Source of the DNA: Streptomyces sp. MUM 203J | Lineage (GTDB): Bacteria > Actinomycetota > Actinomycetes > Streptomycetales > Streptomycetaceae | NCBI RefSeq assembly: GCF_022414595.1 | Contig: NZ_JADWYO010000006.1 | Span: 103,547-167,546 of the forward strand | Direction of reading: 5' to 3' | DNA: 64,000 nucleotides | Shown here: piece by piece, positions 9,142-17,106 of the stretch | How positions within the stretch are numbered: position 1 is the first letter of the stretch | Layout: each line of letters starts with the position of its first letter | Translations under genes and position numbers: made by a program | The notes under the pieces: generated by a model | What the model saw: the letters and a program-made list of their open reading frames with translations, nothing else | Databases searched by the model: none | What the model was told of the DNA's origin: nothing

Positions 9142-10797
9142 ATGACCCAGCACCTTGCCGCCGCCCCCGCCGCCCCGACCACCGGCACGGACACCGGCTG
9201 GTGGAGAGACGCGGTGATCTACCAGGTGTACCCGCGCAGCTTCGCCGACGGCAACGGCGACGGCATGGGCGACCTGGAGGGCATCCGCGGCCGCCTCCCC
9301 TACCTGAAGGACCTGGGTGTCGACGCCGTCTGGCTCAGCCCCTTCTACGCCTCCCCGCAGGCCGACGCCGGTTACGACGTGGCCGACTACCGGGCCATCG
9401 ACCCGATGTTCGGCACCTTGCTCGACGCCGACGCGCTCGTGCGCGAGGCCCACGAGCTGGGCCTGCGGATCATCGTCGACCTGGTGCCGAACCACTCCTC
9501 CGACCGGCACGAGTGGTTCCAGCGCGCCCTGCGGGAGGGCCCCGGCTCCCCGCTGCGCGAGCGCTACCACTTCCGCCCCGGCAAGGGCGTCGACGGCGAA
9601 CTCCCCCCGAACGACTGGGAGTCCATCTTCGGCGGCCCCGCCTGGACGCGTGTCGCGGACGGCGAGTGGTACCTGCACCTCTTCGCCCCGGAGCAGCCCG
9701 ACTTCAACTGGGAGCACCCCGCCGTACGGGACGAGTTCCGCTCCATCCTGCGCTTCTGGCTCGACATGGGCGTCGACGGCTTCCGCGTCGACGTCGCCCA
9801 CGGTCTGGTCAAGGCCGAGGGCCTGCCCGACGTCGGCGGCCACGACCAGCTGAAGCTGCTCGGCAACGACGTGATGCCGTTCTTCGACCAGGAAGGCGTC
9901 CACGAGATCTACCGCAGCTGGCGGAAGGTCCTCCAGGAGTACGACGGCGAGCGTGTCCTCGTCGCGGAGGCCTGGACCCCGACCGTCGAGCGCACCGCCA
10001 ACTACGTGCGCCCCGACGAGATGCACCAGGCGTTCAACTTCCAGTACCTGGGCACCCACTGGGACGCGGCCGAGCTCCGCGAGGTCATCGACGTCTCGCT
10101 GGCCGCGATGCGCCCGGTCGGCGCGCCCACCACCTGGGTGCTGTCCAACCACGACGTGACCCGCCACGCCACCCGGTTCGCGAACCCGGCGGGACTCGGC
10201 ACCCAGCTGCGGGAGGCCGGCGACCGCGCGCTGGGCCTGCGCCGAGCCCGCGCGGCGACCCTGCTCATGCTGGCGCTGCCCGGCTCCGCGTACGTCTACC
10301 AGGGCGAGGAACTGGGCCTGCCCGACGTCACCGACCTGCCGGACGAGGTGCGCCAGGACCCGTCGTTCTTCCGCGCCAGCGGCCAGGACGGCTTCCGCGA
10401 CGGCTGCCGCGTGCCGATCCCGTGGACCGTGGAGGGCGGCTCGTACGGCTTCGGGGCCGGGGGCAGCTGGCTGCCGCAGCCCGCCACCTGGGGCGCGCTG
10501 TCGGTCGAGGCCCAGACCGGGGTGCCCGGCTCGACGCTGGAGCTGTACCGCACGGCGCTGCGGGTGCGGCGCGAGCAGCCCGGCCTCGGCGCGGGCGCGG
10601 ACGTCGAGTGGCTGGTGGCGCCGGAGGGCGTGCTGTCCTTCCGCCGCGAGGGGTTCGTCTGCACGGCCAACACGACGGCAGCCCCGGTCCGCATCGAGGT
10701 CCCCGGCCGCATGCTGCTGTCGAGCGAGCAGGTCCGTACGAGCGTGGACGGCACGGCCGAACTGCCCGCCGACACCACGGTCTGGTGGGCGGAGTGA
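9142..10797 (+). CDS. GH13 alpha-glucosidase (cytoplasmic maltodextrin hydrolase)
   Basis: This 551-residue glycoside hydrolase family 13 enzyme has no signal peptide and should act on imported maltose and maltodextrins, releasing glucose. GH13 regions are seen in order: DAVWLSPFY near residue 60, VDLVPNHSSD near 112, the nucleophile in GFRVDVAHG near 213, the acid in VAEAWTP near 275, and SNHDVTRH near 334. It sits directly after malEFG. ATG 9142 follows CAGGGAAGAC. Its stop overlaps the GTG of the downstream LacI gene as GTGA. Trehalose-type substrates cannot be excluded. Confidence 0.9.
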   Translation: MTQHLAAAPAAPTTGTDTGWWRDAVIYQVYPRSFADGNGDGMGDLEGIRGRLPYLKDLGVDAVWLSPFYASPQADAGYDVADYRAIDPMFGTLLDADALVREAHELGLRIIVDLVPNHSSDRHEWFQRALREGPGSPLRERYHFRPGKGVDGELPPNDWESIFGGPAWTRVADGEWYLHLFAPEQPDFNWEHPAVRDEFRSILRFWLDMGVDGFRVDVAHGLVKAEGLPDVGGHDQLKLLGNDVMPFFDQEGVHEIYRSWRKVLQEYDGERVLVAEAWTPTVERTANYVRPDEMHQAFNFQYLGTHWDAAELREVIDVSLAAMRPVGAPTTWVLSNHDVTRHATRFANPAGLGTQLREAGDRALGLRRARAATLLMLALPGSAYVYQGEELGLPDVTDLPDEVRQDPSFFRASGQDGFRDGCRVPIPWTVEGGSYGFGAGGSWLPQPATWGALSVEAQTGVPGSTLELYRTALRVRREQPGLGAGADVEWLVAPEGVLSFRREGFVCTANTTAAPVRIEVPGRMLLSSEQVRTSVDGTAELPADTTVWWAE

Positions 10798-11867
10798 CCA
10801 TCTCCCTGGCGCGGGGCGGCGCCGCCGGTGACCTTGGTGTCACCGGCGGCGCCGCCCCGCGCCTCGCGGACATCGCGGCCCAGGCCGGGGTCAGCGAGGC
10901 CACGGTCAGCCGCGTCCTGAACGGCAAGGCGGGCGTCGCCCCGGCGACCCGCCACCGGGTGCTGACCGCGCTCGACCTGCTGGGCTACGAACGCCCCGTA
11001 CGCCTCAGACAGCGCAGCGCGGGCCTGATCGGCCTGGTGATCCCCGAGCTGACGAACCCGATCTTCCCGGCGTTCGCCCAGGTCATCGAGCAGACCCTGG
11101 CGGGCCACGGCTACACCCCCGTGCTGTGCACCCAGATGCCGGGCGGCGCGACGGAGGACGAACTGGTGGAGCAGCTGGAGGAGCGCGGCGTCACCGGCAT
11201 CGTCTTCATGTCGGGCCTCCACGCGGACACCACGGAGGACCCGGGCCGCTACGAGCGCCTGGCGGCGAGGGGCGTGCCGTTCGTCCTGATCAACGGCTTC
11301 AACGACCGGGTGAACGCGCCCTTCGTCTCTCCCGACGACCGGGCGGCGGCCCGCATGGCGGTGAGCCACCTGACCGACCTCGGCCACGAGCGCGTCGGCC
11401 TGGCCATCGGCCCCACCCGGTACGTTCCCTCCCGCCGCAAGGCCGAGGGCTTCGTCTCCGCCCTGCACCGGCTGCTGGGCGTCCCGCGCGAGGAGGCCGA
11501 CTCGTACATCCAGTCCACGCTTTTCGGCGTCGAGGGCGGCCACGCGGCGGCCGACACCCTCCTGGACCAGGGCTGCACCGGCATCGTCTGCGGCAGCGAC
11601 CTGATGGCGCTCGGTGCGATCCGCGCGGTACGGGCACGGGGCCTGGACGTGCCCGGGGACGTGTCGGTGGTCGGCTTCGACGACTCCCCGCTCATCGCCT
11701 TCACCGACCCGCCCCTGACGACGGTCCGCCAGCCGGTCCGCGCGATGGCGACGGCGGCGGTGGACGCGCTGCTGGAGGAGATCGAGGGCAACCCGGTCCA
11801 GCGCACGGAGTACGTGTTCCAGCCGGAACTGGTGGTACGGGGCTCGACGGCGGCGCCGGGGAGGTGA
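10794..11867 (+). CDS. Second LacI-family regulator, MalR paralogue
   Basis: This 357-residue LacI repressor is clearly a paralogue of the product at 4130-5200. Both carry RLADIAAQAGVSEATVSRVL, the same RQRSAGL hinge, and NPIFPA and TEDEL in the ligand domain. The recognition helices are identical, so both should bind the same operators. GTG 10794 overlaps the alpha-glucosidase stop (GTGA), and no other ATG, GTG or TTG occurs before the DNA-binding domain, so this start is nearly forced. A 22-bp perfect hairpin lies inside codons 6-23. It is probably co-transcribed with malEFG and ends at strong terminators. Confidence 0.88.
   Translation: MTISLARGGAAGDLGVTGGAAPRLADIAAQAGVSEATVSRVLNGKAGVAPATRHRVLTALDLLGYERPVRLRQRSAGLIGLVIPELTNPIFPAFAQVIEQTLAGHGYTPVLCTQMPGGATEDELVEQLEERGVTGIVFMSGLHADTTEDPGRYERLAARGVPFVLINGFNDRVNAPFVSPDDRAAARMAVSHLTDLGHERVGLAIGPTRYVPSRRKAEGFVSALHRLLGVPREEADSYIQSTLFGVEGGHAAADTLLDQGCTGIVCGSDLMALGAIRAVRARGLDVPGDVSVVGFDDSPLIAFTDPPLTTVRQPVRAMATAAVDALLEEIEGNPVQRTEYVFQPELVVRGSTAAPGR
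10811..10860 (+). other. 22-bp perfect hairpin inside the 5' end of the second LacI gene
   Basis: Bases 10811-10832 and 10839-10860 are exact reverse complements around the loop CTTGGT. The hairpin begins 17 bases after the GTG start codon and 13 bases after the alpha-glucosidase stop. It could act as an attenuator, or hold ribosomes so that the regulator is made only when translation is coupled. Confidence 0.9.
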
Positions 11868-11876
11868 CGGCGGCGT

Positions 11877-11934
11877 GGGCGGGCGGGGCCCGGCCCCGCC
11901 CGCCCGGGGGCGCCCTCCAGGGGTGGGCGCCCCC
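11877..11934 (+). terminator. Tandem hairpin terminators after the mal operon
   Basis: Two hairpins follow the LacI stop back to back: 11877-11890 with 11892-11905 (exact complements; the real loop would be several bases) and 11906-11915 with 11925-11934. The GC-rich stems lack a T-run, which is usual in Streptomyces. Confidence 0.75.
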
Positions 11935-12015
11935 TCCCAGGCGGACGGGGCGGCCCGCCTGCGCGATGCACCCGGGCCTCCGGCTTGTTTGCGGGACCAG
12001 GGGCCTGACGCGAGG

Positions 12016-12231
12016 TCAGGTGAACGGGCGATCGTGCTGATCCCGCAGCGACGGCAGCGGGACGAGGGTCCAGCCCCGCGCGTGCCACGCGTCCTCGGTG
12101 TACTCACCGGCCAGCCGGTACCAGCCACCCTTGTCAGGCGGCGCTGTGACAACGGCGACCTTCATCCGCGCGGTATCGAGGACACGTGCACCGCCACTGA
12201 ATTCCCTCCCGAACGGGGGACGGTGAGCCAT
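12016..12231 (-). CDS. Small hypothetical protein coupled to DUF6415-like gene
   Basis: This 71-residue product is of unknown function, with a short beta-type stretch (KVAVVTAPP) followed by GGWYRLAGEYTEDAWHARGW. The ATG at 12231 overlaps the upstream stop as TGATG, and GAAGGGGG lies about 8 bases before it, so the two are translationally coupled. An internal Met at residue 23 is an alternative start. No membrane or signal segment is seen. Confidence 0.7.
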   Translation of the reverse strand: MAHRPPFGREFSGGARVLDTARMKVAVVTAPPDKGGWYRLAGEYTEDAWHARGWTLVPLPSLRDQHDRPFT

Positions 12232-12584
12232 CACAGGGCCCCCTTCCGAGCCGCGGCGTACCGCGCGAGCATCTGTGCGCCTCCGGCGAGGAGCCGGAGG
12301 TTCGCGCCGGGGTCGTGCACGGCGTCGGCGGCGACGGCCCGCGCGTGGGTCACCGTGCTGAGCGCGATGTCCCGGGCCCGCCCGTCGGCCAGGTCGCGGG
12401 CGTAGGCACCGGCGGCGTCCGCGTACGCACGGATGTAACCCCGCAGCCGCTCCCGGAGCGCGTCGGCCGCCTCGCCGGTCGGTCTCAGGGCGGCGAGGCG
12501 CAGGGCCAGGTCCACGTCCTGGGCGACGTGTGAGGTGTCCACGGGAGGCGGCGTGGAGGGCGGGTTCGTGTGGGGCACTGCCAT
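12231..12584 (-). CDS. DUF6415-like protein
   Basis: This 117-residue, mostly helical protein has a proline-rich start and then LALRLAALRPTGEAADALRE and LLAGGAQMLARYAA. It resembles the Streptomyces proteins annotated DUF6415, usually found beside regulator genes; their function is not known. GAGGGG precedes ATG 12584. It is divergent from the regulator at 12732, with 147 bases between. Confidence 0.7.
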   Translation of the reverse strand: MAVPHTNPPSTPPPVDTSHVAQDVDLALRLAALRPTGEAADALRERLRGYIRAYADAAGAYARDLADGRARDIALSTVTHARAVAADAVHDPGANLRLLAGGAQMLARYAAARKGAL

Positions 12585-12731
12585 CGTCGTTCCCCTCGAC
12601 CGGGTGCTGGGAGACGGGCCGCCCCGGGTGTTTCCGTGCGGCTGACATCCATCCAACGCGGGTACGGGCCGGGGGAGAACCGGGCACTCTGAAGGTCCGG
12701 TTGAACGCGTTGAACGCTCGGGGGTGCGGCC

Positions 12732-14081
12732 ATGGCGGCACAGGCACGGACACGGACACGGACACCCAACGAGGCGCTGACCCGCCTGATGGCCGAGGCA
12801 GGAGTCGGGAACGCCCAGCTCGCGCGCAGAGTGAACACGGTCGGCGCCGAACTGGGGCTGCGGCTGCACTACGACAAGTCCACGGTCTCCCACTGGCTGA
12901 AGGGGAGCGTGCCGAAGGCCGAGGCCCGTCCGGCGGTGACGGAGGCGCTGGGGCGCCTGGTGGGCCGTCCTGTGGTGGCGGCCGAGCTGGGATGGGGGGC
13001 AGAAGCCCCCGGGACACGGGACGTGGCGGCGGGTGTGATGGAGCTGAGCCGGGCCGACATGGACCCGTCCCGGCGGGGAGTGCTGGGGGCCGGGCTGTAC
13101 AGCGCGACACTGCTGGTGCCGTCGTTCCAGGAGGTCCTGGCCGGGCGGGCGGAGGCGGCGGAGGCCGGGCGGACGGTGCGGATCGGGGCGGGCGACGTGG
13201 AGACCGTACGGAGGATGACGGTCAAGGTCGCGGAGATCCTGGACGAGATCGGCGCCGGGCATGCCCGGCCGATGGCCGCCGCGTTCCTGGCGAACACCGT
13301 GGGGGCGTATCTGAAGGCGTCGGGGCCGGAGCATGTGCGGCGGGACATGCGGGCCGCCGCAGCCGACCTGGTGTACCTGACGGGCTGGATGGCCATGTAC
13401 GAGGAGCGCCAGGGGCTGGGCCAGCGGTACTACCTGGAGGCGCTCGCACTGGCCGGGGAGGCGGAGGATCATGTCACCTACTGCCGCACCCTCCGCGGCA
13501 TGAGCCTCCAGGCCTCGCACCTCGGGTACGGGGCGCGGGCGCTGGAACTGGCGGACGCGGCGGCGGAGGCGGCCCCGGCGGCCGGGCCGCGCCTGGTGGC
13601 GTTCCTGCGCGGCCAGCAGGCCCACGGCTCGGCCATGGTGGGCGACCGGCACGGCGCGCTGGCCCGGCTGCGGGAGACGGAGGGCGCACTGGCACGGGCC
13701 GACAACCGGCGTGACGCGGTGGGCGGTTACGACGAGGCGGCGTACTTCTTCCACGAGGCCCACGTCCGCTGGAGCCTGGGCGACGGCGAGGGCTCGGTCC
13801 GGAGCCTGCGCCGCTCCAACGCCGCACGGTCCGCCGAGGAACGGCAGGGGCGGCTGCACTGCCTGGGCGTGATCGCGGAACGCCAGTTCCGTATGCGTCA
13901 CGTGGAAGCCGCCTGCGCCACCTGGCACGCCTTCCTCGACGACCACGTGACCCTCTCCTCCGCCCGCGGTGACGCCCATCTCACCGCCATGCTGCGTGCC
14001 CTGCCCGCATACCGGGGGCTCGGAGCCGTACGCGAACTGGAGGAGCGGGCGCGGCACGTCGCGGCCATGAAGGCCGGCTGA
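12732..14081 (+). CDS. Transcriptional regulator with N-terminal HTH and TPR-like repeats
   Basis: This 449-residue protein has a helix-turn-helix-like N-terminus (residues 15-60; NAQLARRVNTVG...YDKSTVSHWLKG) followed by a long helical region with tetratricopeptide-like repeats. The N-terminus is closely related to that of the regulator at 63270. Such proteins regulate development or antibiotic genes in Streptomyces, often by binding a small partner. It is divergent from the DUF6415-like gene, and its stop overlaps a possible start of the next regulator. Confidence 0.8.
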   Translation: MAAQARTRTRTPNEALTRLMAEAGVGNAQLARRVNTVGAELGLRLHYDKSTVSHWLKGSVPKAEARPAVTEALGRLVGRPVVAAELGWGAEAPGTRDVAAGVMELSRADMDPSRRGVLGAGLYSATLLVPSFQEVLAGRAEAAEAGRTVRIGAGDVETVRRMTVKVAEILDEIGAGHARPMAAAFLANTVGAYLKASGPEHVRRDMRAAAADLVYLTGWMAMYEERQGLGQRYYLEALALAGEAEDHVTYCRTLRGMSLQASHLGYGARALELADAAAEAAPAAGPRLVAFLRGQQAHGSAMVGDRHGALARLRETEGALARADNRRDAVGGYDEAAYFFHEAHVRWSLGDGEGSVRSLRRSNAARSAEERQGRLHCLGVIAERQFRMRHVEAACATWHAFLDDHVTLSSARGDAHLTAMLRALPAYRGLGAVRELEERARHVAAMKAG

Positions 14082-14113
14082 TGCGTGGCCCTCCTGCGGG
14101 GAAGGCTCAGGCC

Positions 14114-15298
14114 ATGGAGAGCAGCCGCAAGCCCACCGCCGGTGAAAACATTGCCGTCCTGCGCAAAGCGCGCGGGATCGGTCAGGCCAGGCTCGCACGC
14201 CGGATGGGCATCACGGTCTCGTACCTCAGCAAGGTCGAGATCGGGCTCAGGCCCGCCACACCCACGGTTGTAGCGGCTGCCGCCGAGGCGCTGCATGTCA
14301 CCACCGCCCGGATCCACGGGCAGCCCTTCGCGGATCCGTCCGAGCAGGCCGACCTGCTCAACGAACTCCGCGGCGCGGTACGTCGGCACACACTGCCGAA
14401 GGAGGACACGCCCGCGCGGAGCGAGCTGGCCCAGGGCCTTCAGCAGGCCGCGCAGCTGCGGGCCGACACCAAGTATCTGGAGCTTCTCCGCATACTGCCC
14501 AGGCTCCTCGGCCAGGCGACCGCGACCGCGCTGGACGCTGGTGGGGACGCGGTGGCGTGGGGGCAGGTGTCGGACCTGTACGGGTGCGCCTACGCGGTCG
14601 CCCACCGCCTCGCCCAGCCCGACCTGGCCGACATGGTCGTCTCCCGCCAGCAGTGGGCCGCCCAGCGCACCTGGAACCCGGCGGCCGACGCCGCGGCGGC
14701 CTGGAACGAGGCCGGGACGTACCAGAGCGCGGGCCAGTACGACGACGGCCTGGCCATCGTCGAGCGGGCCATCAGCCACTACGGGCGCTCCCGCTCCGAC
14801 GGCCCCGAACCGGTCGTCGTGCTGGGCTCACTCCACCTGCGCGGAGTCGTCCTCGCCTCCCGCCACCGGGACAAGGAGGCCACCAAGGCCCACCTGCGGT
14901 ACGCCAAGGATCTGGCCCTACAGCTGCCCGACGACCGGCTCCTGCACAACCTGACCTTCGGAGAAGGCAACACCGCGCTGTACGAACTCGCCGCCCACAT
15001 CGAACTGGACCAGCCCGACGAGGCCGTACGGATGGCCGCGCCCCTCGTGACCGCGCCCCCAACGGGGCTGAAACCGAACCGTGTCGGCCGCTTCTACATC
15101 GACCTGGCCCGCGCCCGGCTCGCCACCAAGGACCTGGACGGGGCCGAGGAGGCCCTGAAACCGGCGTTCACGGTGTCGCCGCAGATGGCGGAGATCCACC
15201 CCATGAGCCGTGAGGTTCTCCGCGTGCTGTTCGTCCTGCACCAGCGCAGCCGCCCCGACCTGATGGCGATGGCGAAGCGCACCGGACTGGCTTCCTGA
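14114..15298 (+). CDS. XRE-family regulator with TPR-like C-terminus
   Basis: This 394-residue protein has a Cro/C1 helix-turn-helix at residues 10-60 (LAVLRKARGIGQARLARRMG reads as IAVLRK... in the sequence, then VSYLSKVEIGLR) and a helical repeat region (WNEAGTYQSAGQYDDGLAIV). I prefer ATG 14114, which has GGGGAAGG about 10 bases upstream; ATG 14081 overlaps the previous stop (TGATG) and would add 11 residues. It probably forms an operon with the preceding regulator. The end is convergent with a small gene 12 bases away. Confidence 0.82.
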   Translation: MESSRKPTAGENIAVLRKARGIGQARLARRMGITVSYLSKVEIGLRPATPTVVAAAAEALHVTTARIHGQPFADPSEQADLLNELRGAVRRHTLPKEDTPARSELAQGLQQAAQLRADTKYLELLRILPRLLGQATATALDAGGDAVAWGQVSDLYGCAYAVAHRLAQPDLADMVVSRQQWAAQRTWNPAADAAAAWNEAGTYQSAGQYDDGLAIVERAISHYGRSRSDGPEPVVVLGSLHLRGVVLASRHRDKEATKAHLRYAKDLALQLPDDRLLHNLTFGEGNTALYELAAHIELDQPDEAVRMAAPLVTAPPTGLKPNRVGRFYIDLARARLATKDLDGAEEALKPAFTVSPQMAEIHPMSREVLRVLFVLHQRSRPDLMAMAKRTGLAS

Positions 15299-15310
15299 CC
15301 GGTTGCGCAG

Positions 15311-15487
15311 TCAGCCCCCGCGCCGTTCCGTGATCCGGCGGGCCGCCGGCAGGCCCGAGGCGGCGGTGAGGAGGGCGGCCTCCAGGCCCGCCGGCGCGCC
15401 CACGCACACGGGGGCGACGACCGGCGGGGTGAACCGGAGGCGGTTCTCGCACAGGCGGCGCCGTACCGGGGCCGCGGCCGGGATCAC
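15311..15487 (-). CDS. 58-residue hypothetical protein coupled to the rhodanese gene
   Basis: This short frame starts with a GTG that overlaps the stop of the metallo-hydrolase/rhodanese gene (GTGA), and it ends 12 bases from the convergent regulator. Nearly every codon ends in G or C, as in real genes here. The sequence has VVAPVCVGAPAGLEAALLTA in the middle and an arginine-rich start. I do not recognise a family; it may be a remnant of a longer gene. Confidence 0.55.
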   Translation of the reverse strand: MIPAAAPVRRRLCENRLRFTPPVVAPVCVGAPAGLEAALLTAASGLPAARRITERRGG

Positions 15488-16857
15488 CTGGCGTCACCCT
15501 CGGTGAGCCGCAGGCCGTGCGCCGCCGCGTAGTCGGACGGGCCGCCCCTGAGGACCGTCACGCCCGGGTGGCCCGCCGCCTCCAGGACGCTGGCCGCCGT
15601 CATCGCGCGCTGACCGCGCGCGCAGGCCACGACCGCGCCCCGGGGGACGTCGGCGGTGCGGGAGGGCAGGGCGCCGAGTTCCAGACTGAGGGCTCCGGGG
15701 ACGTGACCGGCGGTGTACTCCGACTCCTGGCGTACGTCGACGTACGGGGCCGTCGCAGCCGTACGGTCCGGTGTGACGTACGGGGTGGTGGCCGTGCGGA
15801 GGCCCGCTGCCGTCCAGGCCCGCATGCCGCCGTCCAGGCGTCCCGCCAGACGTTCGTAGCCGATCTTGAACGACTGCCAGACGAGTTCGCCCCTGTCCTG
15901 GCCCTCGTCCATGACGAAGGCCAGGGGCACGTCGTCCGGCAGCAGCCAGCCGATCCAGGTCGCGAACCGGGCGCGCAGCGGGATGGACAGCGAGCCGGGG
16001 ACGTGGCCGCAGGCGTACGAGGCCGAAGGGCGTACGTCGACGACGCGGCCGCCCCGGCCGGTCAGCGCCCGCACCCGGGCCGGGTCCAGCGCGGGCAGCT
16101 CCGGGGCGGCCGTCAGGACCCCGGGTCCGCGGCGGTTGCGCTCGGTCAGGCGGGTGAAGTACGCGGGGTACGTGCCCAGTCCCGCCGTCAGGCGCCGCAC
16201 GAACGCGTCCTCGTCCGGCGCCGCCAGCAGCGCGTTCGCCTGTCTCTGCGCGCCGATCGTGGTCGTACGCTCCGCGCCCGGCGGCGCCGAGCAGAACGAG
16301 CCCGCCCCATGGGTGGGCCACACCCCGGTGGCGTCCGGCAGCGCCGCCAGTCGGCGCAGCGAGTGGTACTGGGCGCGGGCCAGTTCCTCGGCGCGGCCGG
16401 TGCCCAGCAGGTCCGTGCGGGCGGCCGAGCCCACGATCAGCGAGCCCCCGGTGAACACCCCCAGCTCCCGCGCCCCGTCCAGCAGCAGGAACGCCAGGTG
16501 CTCGTCGGTGTGCCCCGGAGTGGCCAGCGCCCGCAGGGTCAGCCCGCCCAGGTCCACCTCGTCGCCGTCGGCCAGGCCCCGGTGCGGGAAGGCGCGGCGC
16601 CCCGCGGCGGAGGCGAGGACGGCGGCGCCCTCGTCGTGGGCGAGCTGGACGGCGCCGGAGAGGAAGTCGGCGTGCAGGTGTGTGTCCGCAGCGTAGGCGA
16701 CCCGCAGGCCCCGGCGCCGCGCGGCGGCGCGCACGGCGCGCAGGTCGCGCCCGGCGTCCACGGCCAGTGCGCGGCCGTCGCCCAGGTCGACGAGATAGGT
16801 GCTGTTGCCCAGACCGGTGTCCACCAGCGGAATCAGCTGGTCCTCGGTGAAGCCCAC
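15484..16857 (-). CDS. Metallo-beta-lactamase fold hydrolase with two rhodanese domains
   Basis: The 457-residue protein has an MBL-fold domain (residues 1-245) and two rhodanese domains (about 265-350 and 360-455), the layout of persulfide dioxygenase/sulfurtransferase proteins in sulfide handling. Metal-site motifs are THLHADF, TPGHTDEH and THGAGSFC. The last residue of the usual HxHxDH is Phe, and the usual TGD is TGGS, so the metal site is altered. Only the second rhodanese domain has the active-site loop CARGQRA; the first lacks its cysteine. GTG 16857 has GGAGG 7 bases upstream. Confidence 0.85.
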   Translation of the reverse strand: MGFTEDQLIPLVDTGLGNSTYLVDLGDGRALAVDAGRDLRAVRAAARRRGLRVAYAADTHLHADFLSGAVQLAHDEGAAVLASAAGRRAFPHRGLADGDEVDLGGLTLRALATPGHTDEHLAFLLLDGARELGVFTGGSLIVGSAARTDLLGTGRAEELARAQYHSLRRLAALPDATGVWPTHGAGSFCSAPPGAERTTTIGAQRQANALLAAPDEDAFVRRLTAGLGTYPAYFTRLTERNRRGPGVLTAAPELPALDPARVRALTGRGGRVVDVRPSASYACGHVPGSLSIPLRARFATWIGWLLPDDVPLAFVMDEGQDRGELVWQSFKIGYERLAGRLDGGMRAWTAAGLRTATTPYVTPDRTAATAPYVDVRQESEYTAGHVPGALSLELGALPSRTADVPRGAVVACARGQRAMTAASVLEAAGHPGVTVLRGGPSDYAAAHGLRLTEGDAR

Positions 16858-17106
16858 GGCGGTCCTCCAGGGTCCGGGAACGGCCCGCCCTCCGCGGGGC
16901 GGCCGGTCCGCTCGCCTCCCCTTCATCCATCTATACAGCGCGGACCGGGCGCGATCGACCGGGCACGGCCCCCCTGACGGTCTTCGGCCGACTCCGGTTG
17001 TCCTCCGTCCGGACGATGTGAGGAAGGGATTCCGGTTCATAGGGTGACCCGGCCGCCGCCGACCCGCCGTGGCCTCTGTCCGTCCTCTCATCCGGAGCGC
17101 TTCCCC

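Noticed and set aside
9201..10793. Long frame upstream of and in frame with the second LacI gene
   Set aside because: Reads in another frame through the alpha-glucosidase; Arg/Pro/Gly-rich shadow. The regulator starts at 10794.
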